Assembly (NCBI GenBank): GCA_903772945.1
Contig: CAICTM010001567.1
Span: 1-26,724, forward strand
Reading direction: 5' to 3'
From: Seminavis robusta
Taxonomy: Eukaryota > Bacillariophyta > Bacillariophyceae > Naviculales > Naviculaceae
DNA length: 26,724 nucleotides
A program made the translations under genes and the position numbers. The notes under the pieces were generated by a model. That model saw nothing but the letters and a program-made list of their open reading frames with translations, was not told where the DNA came from and did no database searches. Within the stretch, counting starts at the first letter, position 1. Every line of letters starts with the position of its first letter. Positions 20,135-26,724 of the stretch are shown one piece after another.

Positions 20135-20595
20135 GATGCAAATTGGTACCGTCAGCAAATCTTGACCTTCCTCTACTGCTTGTGTCTCTCTCTCTCTTCT
20201 CTCGTTTGATGAAGCTATGGCTACAACGGCTACAATAATAATAGCAGCGATGGCGTTTGGGCAAACAAGAAACAAAGAGTGGCAATGGCGACGGTCCATT
20301 CGGAGTATCCGTTAAGATTTTGGATTCGCTGCTCACAGCTTTGCTGCTTAAAAAAGCATCCAACGCACGATGGCCAACACTATTTTGCTTGCTTCATAAA
20401 GTAAGTTTGGGCCACTGTTCGGGGCTCAGCATCCTACGGTCGCATACCGTATATGTACAGGAAGGTAACTGTAACGAGGAGAGCTAAGCCAGATAGCTAG
20501 CTAGCTAGAAGTGTTTCAGGGTTTCTATTGGTATGGCTATTTGTATACCGGTATGTGGGATCTCTTAAGTGATTGGATGGATTGAATCATTCTAC
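20135..20595. other. Intergenic region upstream of the kinase gene
   Basis: About 460 bp. The part 20135-20299 is open in frame with the kinase and may be 5' leader or coding (see finding). A run of four AGCT/CTAG units lies near 20492-20508 and an ACCGGT near 20547. It also holds the 3' UTR of the aldo/keto reductase. Confidence 0.4.
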
Positions 20596-21600
20596 CTACG
20601 GAACCGCACAATCTCCTGGTTCTGGCTTTGGTTTTTGTGCCGCAGTGAGCAGAGCCATGTCGTCTTGGGTCAATTCAAAGTCGAAAATGTCCATATTCTG
20701 AGCGATATGTTGGGCATTGTTGCTTTTGGGAATGACACCGGCCACCATGGGTCGATCGAGTGCTTGCTGGACAATGAATCGAAGAGCAACTTGGGCACCC
20801 GTCTTGTTTGGATAATGGGAGGCAATTTCCGTCACAAGTTTGCCCGTCACGAGGGAATCGTCGGGACTATCCAGTTGACAGGGTCCACAGAGGGGTGAAA
20901 AACTCATGAACAGAATGCCTTCTTGGGCACACTTGTGCATGACGTTGTTATCGACGCCCTTGGCTCCCACGTGATACTCAACTTGATTAAGCGTGGGTTT
21001 AATTTTGGCAATTTCCAAAATATCGTCAATGTGTTGCGCGCAATAGTGACTGATCCCAATAGACCGCGTCTTGTCGCTGTGATACAATTCTTCCAGAGCT
21101 TTCCATTCGTCTTGTCGTTGCTGCTTGCCCGTGTGTTCTTGTTCCCAATCACTGGGGAAATGTACCATGAGATGATCCACATAGTCCAATTGGAGTTCCC
21201 ACAAGTTTTGGTAGTGCATGGCCGTGGTTTCACCGGGTGTCAATCCACCGGGGACCTTGGTCAAGACAAACAAATCCTCGCGTCGTCCTTGCCAACAATC
21301 TTTAATGGCAAGTCCAACACCTACTTGATTCTTGTAGCCCCACGCCGTGTCAATCATCGTATAGCCGGCTTGAAGTGCCTTACACACGGATTGATAGGCA
21401 ATCGTATCATTGTACTGCCAAGTACCGGCGCCGACCAATGGCATGTCCACATTACGGCCATGACTATCTTGACCAATCGTCTTGCTGGGAATCTTACTCT
21501 TATTATTATTATTAGTAGTAGTGGAAGCTAGCACTGCTGTGACAGCCAGCCACAAGCAGCAGAACTGCACTACCGGTACTATCCGTGCAACCGAGACCAT
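20596..21600 (-). CDS. Aldo/keto reductase with signal peptide
   Basis: Single exon, 334 aa. The AKR (beta/alpha)8 fold is shown by the catalytic tetrad: D84 and Y89 in IDTAWGY, K115 in VLTKVP, and H147 in MVHFPSD, and by the NADPH-binding end IPKSNNAQHIAQN with following NMDIFDFELT. Also typical are SIGISHYCAQHI and NQVEYHVGA. Such enzymes reduce aldehydes and ketones with NADPH; the substrate is not predictable. Residues 5-25 form a signal peptide (VVQFCCLWLAVTAVLAS) followed by a Thr/Asn linker with no plastid phenylalanine motif, so an ER or secreted location is likely, which is unusual for a family that is mostly cytosolic. No KDEL-like end is present (ends CAVP). Minus-strand retroelement debris begins about 250 bp upstream of its start. 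Confidence 0.93.
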   Translation of the reverse strand: MVSVARIVPVVQFCCLWLAVTAVLASTTTNNNNKSKIPSKTIGQDSHGRNVDMPLVGAGTWQYNDTIAYQSVCKALQAGYTMIDTAWGYKNQVGVGLAIKDCWQGRREDLFVLTKVPGGLTPGETTAMHYQNLWELQLDYVDHLMVHFPSDWEQEHTGKQQRQDEWKALEELYHSDKTRSIGISHYCAQHIDDILEIAKIKPTLNQVEYHVGAKGVDNNVMHKCAQEGILFMSFSPLCGPCQLDSPDDSLVTGKLVTEIASHYPNKTGAQVALRFIVQQALDRPMVAGVIPKSNNAQHIAQNMDIFDFELTQDDMALLTAAQKPKPEPGDCAVP

Positions 21601-21850
21601 CCTTGCATCCCACTCTCCTCAAGAGCTTTGTAATAGTAAGAAATACTAAAGAGCTTTGTACCTGGTAGTTGTTCTGTTATGGAATCTGGTTTACTATGGA
21701 TTAGAGAGAGCTAAGATGAGGATGGAGACAGAGGTCAAGGGGGGCACGACGCAGGAACGCAAGGCAGGCAATCAAGTGCGCAAGCAGGGCAACATGGAAA
21801 CCAAGGAGAGGGGTGAAGGCAGGGGGGCAGGGAGGAGCAAAGGAGCAAGA
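21601..21850. other. Promoter-side gap between the aldo/keto reductase and the retroelement remnant
   Basis: About 250 bp. The part nearest 21850 is purine-rich on the plus strand and probably the non-coding 3' end of the minus-strand retroelement. The promoter of the aldo/keto reductase must lie in this short space, in the element, or in both. Confidence 0.4.
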
Positions 21851-22885
21851 CTAGCGGAAGAGATCGAGGGCACCACAGTCATCCCAACGCTTGGAAACCT
21901 TGAGAGCTGAGACACGGGAGCCTCTCAAACACAATGTCGTGGCACGGGCAAGAGCGATGCTCAACCTGGCCGAGATGAAAGAGCGAACCACAGAGTAGGG
22001 CTTGGACCACTTGTGAGCCAAAAGCTGGGAGAGCCGTTGGAGAACAGCAGTAGCTTCGGCAGCAAAGAGGCCATCAGCAGAAACAACAAAGGGGGTGAAG
22101 TGGCGGCGTTGTGCAGTGCACTGAGCCTGGTACTTCGTCTTCTTCTGCCTCTCCCGCTGAGAAAGGGCCTTCTCAGCAGTGACACCACGGTCACGACGAC
22201 CAGGAGACTCAACATCCACGAGGGAGACATCGAAAATACAATCGGTACCTCGATGCCAGAACCCGCGAACTAGGAGGTCACCCCGATCTTGGACAACGGG
22301 ATCAGAGGGAGTAGGAGCATGGGAAGAATCAGCAGAGTCAATCGGAGCCATAGCTGGGCGACCAAGAGTGATACGGGGTTCGTCGCGGACAGCAGAGGGC
22401 ATGAAAGCCATGGAAGATAAATCAGCCAGCTCGCGCACAATTTGATTGTGGCGCTGAAGAAGAAGTCCACCGTGGGAGCAGGAAAACTCTTGCTTTGTTG
22501 GATGGATGGATGCCGAGAAATAAATGGCCGTTGGATCTTGGATGCAAGATCGGAACGCTAACAGCCAGCTGTACTGACAAATATCAAATCTTGGAGAGAG
22601 CCCGAATCTATCTATTAATACTAGGGCACAGCCAGAGTCAGTGCCTTCCTCCAGAGTGTCCAGGAGATGCCACACCTGGGCCGCTCTTGGAATCATTTGA
22701 AGTTGGTGGTTCTGGGCATTAGAGGGCTGGAGAACCCATGCCAAAATTCCTCGCGGATGAAGGTGCCACAGGCAGTGGCAATGTCCGCCACGGTAACGGC
22801 CTGGAAGTAGAGACGAACGCAGTTGATTCGTTTGATTTCCCCAGGGGAAAAATCCCCGTGTGCTCCCTCTCTCTGGCACCGGAGA
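21851..22885 (-). mobile_element. 3' fragment of a reverse-transcriptase-bearing retroelement ORF, degraded
   Basis: The last ~230 codons on the minus strand (about 21851-22560) form one open frame ending at 21851 with the stop after DLFR. It has blocks I associate with the C-terminus of reverse-transcriptase polyproteins repeated in diatom genomes: FSCSHGGLLLQRHNQIV, GDLLVRGFWHRGTDCIFDV, RRHFTPFVVSADGL and SARLSIALARATTLCLRGSR. Further upstream (about 22640-22845) another minus frame reads EIKRINCVRLYFQAVTVADI, then NFK-stop-FQERPRCGISW and TLWRKALTL, also retroelement-like, with a TGA at 22693-22695 where Trp would fit. No polymerase domain (YxDD) is present, so the element is 5'-truncated and dead. 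The assignment to an element family rests on recall and has not been searched. Confidence 0.8.
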
Positions 22886-22889
22886 GAAT

Positions 22890-23378
22890 GGCGAGATGGA
22901 ACCCGTCAAGTCGTCTATGGGTTATCAGTTGAAGGCCTTCACATTCTGGGAGCAGAACACGAAACGTTATTCCACCCCAAATGAGCTCAAGGAATGGTTC
23001 GAAGGGTGCTTCGTCCCTGCTGTGAACGAGCTTCCACGATACAAGCAAAAGAAATACAAGTACGAGTTCACGGAACCACTTGTCAAGGAGGTTCAATACT
23101 GGAGTGACATCTTCATGGACGAAGATTGCAAGCAGTTCCTATCCTGCTGTTCCAAGATGCCTGTTGAACAGTTGTTGAAGCAGAGCATGGCGACACTTTA
23201 CTCGGTCTGGCCCCTTTGAAGCATTCCCAACTACATCATCGAGGAATACAAACTTGGGCAAGAGCATCTTGACGCCGTCGACTTCCAGAACTTCACCGCT
23301 TAGATCCTCGAACAAAAGGCCAAATTGGCTGCTGTGCCCAACGACGAAGAGGAAGAAAAGAAAGATGAAGATAACTAG
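22890..23378 (+). pseudogene. Broken gene copy with two in-frame stops and acidic C-terminus
   Basis: One plus-strand frame reads smoothly from MEPVKSSMGYQL (ATG at 22896) to a terminal TAG at 23376-23378, interrupted only by TGA at 23217-23219 and TAG at 23301-23303. Each stop is one C-to-T change from a sense codon (CGA Arg, CAG Gln) and the protein sense is kept on both sides (...YSVWPL-stop-SIPNYIIEEYKL..., ...NFTA-stop-ILEQKAKLAAV...). It ends EEEEKKDEDN. The composition is that of a soluble, helical cytosolic protein. I do not recognise it. The 5' end abuts the retroelement remnant, so the copy is truncated there or began there. It has no intron signals in this stretch, compatible with a retrocopy. 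Confidence 0.65.
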
Positions 23379-24444
23379 GCTCCTTCCTAATAGCCTTGCG
23401 CAAACAAATCATCCATCCGTCACCCAAACAACAAGAGGAACTGCATCGGGACACACATACAAAATGATTCAAACAAGAACTGGGATTTACTTGATACACG
23501 GAATCATACATTCAAAAAATTTAGCAATAACATCGTAACAATTACAAAACAAACTTGTCGTCCACTAGTTACAAACTCACCAATGCGCGTTCCTCCTTGT
23601 AGCCTCATCCGATAATCGTTACCGCCTTTCAACACTGATACCATACTCGTTACGGTTTTGGGTATCGGATTCGGTAACGATACCGGTTACCGTTACCGTT
23701 ACTGAAACATGCAACCTGACATAAGCCAACGAAGCTGGAGACGAACCCTGAAAAAACCGAATCAGAATCTATCCACTCAACTTGACCTTCGCATTCGTCG
23801 TGCACACAGGGCTCTAGTAGAGTTAAGCTGCGGTCGATTAGAAGCTTCCACTTGGAACCTTTTGATTGATCCGGTAAAGACACTGCCACGTCAGCAAACG
23901 CCAGCCCTACTGCCCTGGCTACTGCTCCCAACTACTGCTTGGAAGCACGATTCGTCCGCTCAACTGCTCCAGAGCAGTACGGTAGAAGCTGGTACAGTAG
24001 ACTACTGCACAAAATATTCCTCTTCTGCTACGGACCGCTTCGTGCTACGTGAGTAACTGACGTGGAAGGTGCCATTCACCTCTAGGGGCAGGGTCAGGAG
24101 CGCTGCACCAGACAAATAATAATGGCACCAAATTCACACGACTCTGCCATCGTGCTGCGTTCCTACCGTATCCGACATGGGAGTCAATGGCTCGCAAAGT
24201 TTATCGTAGCTATGATACTATTTTCCAGGAGCGAGTTGAAACAAATGCAGCTGGGGCGCTCATTACGAGTAGAGGTAGTGGTAGCCTACCGTACCGGTAG
24301 CTAGGATCACCATGCACGTATGCATAGTGATGAACTTTTTCATTCGTGCATTCAAACATTACGAGTACAGTACCGGTAGACTAGTCCAGCTACTAGGATC
24401 ACCATGCAAACAAACCATTAGAAGTTGTTATACTTGCTTTCGGA
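23379..24444. other. Gene-free region with TTACCG-rich patch and a short direct repeat
   Basis: About 1.07 kb without a supportable gene. At 23615-23705 variants of CGTTAC/GGTAACG/ACCGTT recur densely. At about 24293-24315 and 24371-24407 a direct repeat combines ACCGGTAG with CTAGGATCACCATGCA. The region before 24445 contains the 3' UTR of the glycosyltransferase. Open frames here (for example 23709-24056 plus) look random. Confidence 0.45.
24293..24408. repeat. Short direct repeat pair
   Basis: The string TAGGATCACCATGCA occurs at about 24302-24316 and 24393-24407, each preceded by ACCGGTAG (24294-24301 and 24372-24379). In the first copy the two parts touch; in the second they are about 13 bp apart. 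Confidence 0.7.
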
Positions 24445-26007
24445 TTACCTGTAATCATAATATTCCTGCTGTTGACTTGCCACAGTTTCATGCGCAAACG
24501 CTTCCACAAAGAGCGAGTCGGGGTAGTTGGGTACAATCATTCGTTTCACCAAGTTCATGCCGTGGATCAAGGTTTCCAGTTCCTCCGTCGCGGTCATTCT
24601 TTGGGTCGCCTCATGGAGTGCTTGAGCGGGATTTTCCAGAAACCGTGCTTCTTCCACTACCACGGCATAGTCTGTCTGTCGCAGCACGGACTTGTAGATG
24701 GGTGCAAAGTCCTCCAAACTGTCACTCACAACAATGGGAACACAACCGGCTCGAATCGATCGAAAGACACAGCGTGTAAAGGGTGTGTCCCCTCGCACAC
24801 ACGGACAGTACTGGACATTGACAAATCGGCGTTGCCATTCGGACGGTTCGATATCAAACCCAATGGACGAGGGCTGTTTGAGTCTTATGAGTGCATCATC
24901 CCGGGTTTGGGTGTTGTTGTTGTTCTCATCCATGAGTAGTAGTGCATGCCGATGTGGAGTAGAATTGCACATGGAAGGTGTCCTTCGGCTATGGTATAAG
25001 AAATGATACGTCTTGTTACGGAATGCTTCCACCGTGAGGGGTTCCAGGGAATTCTGGAGTTCGGTAGCGGCCCCCATGAGCGACATGGACCAGGAATGTC
25101 GGGTGATGGGTTCCCCCCAGGATACCTTTTGCATGGTTTGACACGTCCATCCTTGTTCCTCTTTGACACTGTAGGGCACCTTGTGATTCCAGGCATGATG
25201 GTCTATGGCCAAGGCAGTGGTAATGTTTTCCAGGCGTTGATAGTCCGAAAGGTATAGTCCCGAAGCATCGGGTTTTTCCTTTCCAGCAGCTTTCTTGTTC
25301 TTCTTCTTCTTTTGTTTCTTCTTGGAAGGATCCGTGCGGCTGGTGGCGGACATGGCATTGACGTTCTTTCGGGGAGCAAAGGCATACTCCAAAAAGGTCA
25401 TCCAAACATGCTTTTCGGGGTACTTTTGGAACAGCTCTTCTTGATAGAGTGCATCCAATGCGTTCCGCATGTCCACCTTGGGGTCTCCCGCCACGGAAAT
25501 GGAATTGATGGGAATGGGGATGATGATAAAGTCTGCCGTTTCGGGTGTTTCAACGATCCGCCAAGGATGATGTTCCAATGCCTCCAAGTATGCCAACTCC
25601 CACTTGACATAGTCTTGGTACCGGTATCCCCAGGAACGAGTCCAAGTCCACTTTGAATGGCGAGCATTCTCTTTTGCTTTCTTCTGCGTCAAGACGGGAT
25701 TGTCGTACATGTAGTATCGAAGACCCGCACCCTTGAGTGCCGTTTCGAGGGCGGCGCTGTCTAGAGATCGTCCATGATGAAATTGTTTGGTGGACGACGA
25801 CGACAACTCATGTCCTCCAAGTGCTTCGGGAATCCTCTCAACATTGGAGTGATGATAGTCTACTACATGTTGTAGCTTGAAGGAGTTAGTTGTTGTGGAG
25901 GTGCTTCCAGAATCTCTAGCTAGCTTCAAGGTCTGAAGGCAGCACTGCAAGGCCGCCAAGAAAGTAGTTCCAAAGAGAATCAGCCCTTCAACCCTTGCAA
26001 GCTTCAT
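24445..26007 (-). CDS. Exostosin-family glycosyltransferase (GT47-like), type II Golgi membrane protein
   Basis: Single exon, 520 aa. A short basic start (MKLARVEG) and a hydrophobic helix at about 8-27 give a type II signal anchor; the rest faces the Golgi lumen. The exostosin domain covers about 95-490: YYMYDNP near its start, the strand ADFIIIPIPINS, and the C-terminal nucleotide-sugar block CPCVRGDTPFTRCVFRSIRAGCVPIVVSD at about 402-430, close to the family pattern C-x-x-P-R-GD..S-x-R..EAI-x-x-GC-x-P-V-I-x-SD. This family transfers sugars (xylose, arabinose, galactose, glucuronic acid or GlcNAc in known members) in wall or proteoglycan polysaccharides; the donor is not predictable. A Lys-rich insertion (KKKQKKKKNKK) at about 230 interrupts the domain as a probable surface loop. 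Poly-Asn and Thr-rich loops are also present. Confidence 0.92.
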   Translation of the reverse strand: MKLARVEGLILFGTTFLAALQCCLQTLKLARDSGSTSTTTNSFKLQHVVDYHHSNVERIPEALGGHELSSSSTKQFHHGRSLDSAALETALKGAGLRYYMYDNPVLTQKKAKENARHSKWTWTRSWGYRYQDYVKWELAYLEALEHHPWRIVETPETADFIIIPIPINSISVAGDPKVDMRNALDALYQEELFQKYPEKHVWMTFLEYAFAPRKNVNAMSATSRTDPSKKKQKKKKNKKAAGKEKPDASGLYLSDYQRLENITTALAIDHHAWNHKVPYSVKEEQGWTCQTMQKVSWGEPITRHSWSMSLMGAATELQNSLEPLTVEAFRNKTYHFLYHSRRTPSMCNSTPHRHALLLMDENNNNTQTRDDALIRLKQPSSIGFDIEPSEWQRRFVNVQYCPCVRGDTPFTRCVFRSIRAGCVPIVVSDSLEDFAPIYKSVLRQTDYAVVVEEARFLENPAQALHEATQRMTATEELETLIHGMNLVKRMIVPNYPDSLFVEAFAHETVASQQQEYYDYR

Positions 26008-26396
26008 GGTGGTGTCGTGTCGTGTCGTGTTGTGTCGCAGCAGTTGGAAGAAAACTTACTTGGTGGTGTTGTGGCTCATCAGCCAGTTCGTTGCAACGTT
26101 CAAGACCAGCTTGGTTTGCATCCGCGATACCAAGACATGCAAACCTTCTAGCTAGCTAGTGAATTAATTGTGTGAAGCACCACGCACCCCAACCGGTATT
26201 GTGCAAGTCTAGTCAGTATAGTAGCGCGGTACCAAGACATGGTTTCCTTCTTCTGAAGTTGCAGGCGGAACCAACCCAGGAAGGTATGGTTTGTAGATTT
26301 TCCCTTCATGTGAAGTGTGAAGTACGGTATCATTCATACATGTAGCCCGGCCCCGGCTGGCTTCTGTCGTACAGTACTAATTACGTTACTTATAGT
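26008..26396. other. Intergenic region, nothing recognised
   Basis: About 390 bp upstream of the glycosyltransferase. It holds a CGTGT/GTGTC short tandem run at about 26014-26036 just upstream of the start, CTAGCTAGCTAG near 26147-26158, and two TACCAAGACATG words (about 26128 and 26231). Confidence 0.45.
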
Positions 26397-26577
26397 CTAG
26401 TCTAGTACCGGTGGTTCGTCATTGGCTCCATGCTCCATGAGATGCTCCAGTATCCGGATAGTATGCATATTATGATACAAGCTGCCTACGAGAGCATAAA
26501 GTAGGAGCAAGTGTGCATCTAGAGGAATGTACCGCGGATCTTCGTTCCTCTTCCAACAGACCAGAGCAATGGTAAAG
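26397..26577 (-). CDS. Possible last exon of a gene extending beyond the window
   Basis: A minus-strand open segment follows a possible acceptor (ATCTGTAG near 26582) and ends in TAG at 26397-26399. It reads VTFTIALVCW, a hydrophilic bridge, LLLLYALVGSL and RILEHLMEHGAND. The last block has an ankyrin-like cadence (L-x-x-L-x-x-HGA). There is no paralogue or upstream exon in view, so it could be chance. Confidence 0.25.
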
Positions 26578-26724
26578 GTCACCTACAGATGATGGTTTAC
26601 TAGCTAGGAAAGTTATGGGGGTACTGGTAATAGGTATGAAACTGTGGGTAACAGGCACCGTTGCCCAAATAGAGTCGGCACGTTGTTTTCAGCCTGATTC
26701 AGTTCCCTTTACATGACTCAGCTG
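26578..26724. other. Right edge of window, nothing recognised
   Basis: No gene or element can be supported in the final ~150 bp. Confidence 0.4.

Noticed and set aside
22890..23378. SKP1-like or BTB-like identity for the broken gene copy
   Set aside because: A loose similarity in spacing of hydrophobic residues was noted, but no signature block of SKP1 (such as the LLDLTC or GKTPEEIR region) is present.

Overview
The window looks like nuclear DNA of a diatom, probably a pennate one. Reasons: genes are separated by 0.2-2 kb and carry short GT-AG introns of about 98-173 nt; one protein has the two-step plastid presequence with a phenylalanine after the signal-peptide cut site that is typical of complex red plastids; there is a membrane-anchored extracellular leucine-rich-repeat protein of the kind common in diatoms; and there are retroelement and ankyrin-repeat remnants. 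The species cannot be fixed from the sequence.

Layout. 1-5365: two divergent paralogues of a secreted or single-pass membrane family of unknown function, back to back across a 507-bp gap. The left copy (minus) runs off the window; the right copy (plus) is complete after joining three exons (1,187 aa). 5576-6505: an ER-targeted short-chain dehydrogenase (minus), with a decayed tandem copy of its own 5' end just upstream (6651-6822). About 7070-7320: a frameshifted ankyrin-repeat remnant. 7618-8613: a thylakoid-lumen-targeted protein (minus). 8614-10507: gene-poor, with a second ankyrin-like scrap and a decayed retroelement tail. 10508-11845: an ACR3-type arsenite efflux carrier with unusual cysteine-rich tails. 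11846-13527: no gene seen. 13528-16101: a three-exon LRR membrane protein. 16717-17943: a polytopic membrane protein, possibly bestrophin-like. 18672-20134: a four-exon CDK-like kinase (minus). 20596-21600: an ER-targeted aldo/keto reductase (minus). 21851-22885: retroelement remnant (minus), abutting a plus-strand broken gene copy (22890-23378). 24445-26007: an exostosin-family glycosyltransferase (minus). 26008-26724: mostly empty, with a weak last-exon candidate.

How the genes relate. This is a mixed eukaryotic neighbourhood, not an operon. The only clear structural relationship is the divergent paralogue pair at the left end. Several products enter the secretory route (paralogue pair, SDR, AKR, glycosyltransferase, LRR protein) and one goes to the thylakoid. 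Exon joins were read by eye from splice signals, frame and paralogue or family alignment; no search was run. I found no tRNA, rRNA or CRISPR. I cannot point to a defined new system. The most promising leads are the paralogue pair with its repeat-built acidic tail, the cysteine-tailed arsenite carrier, and the variant CDK.
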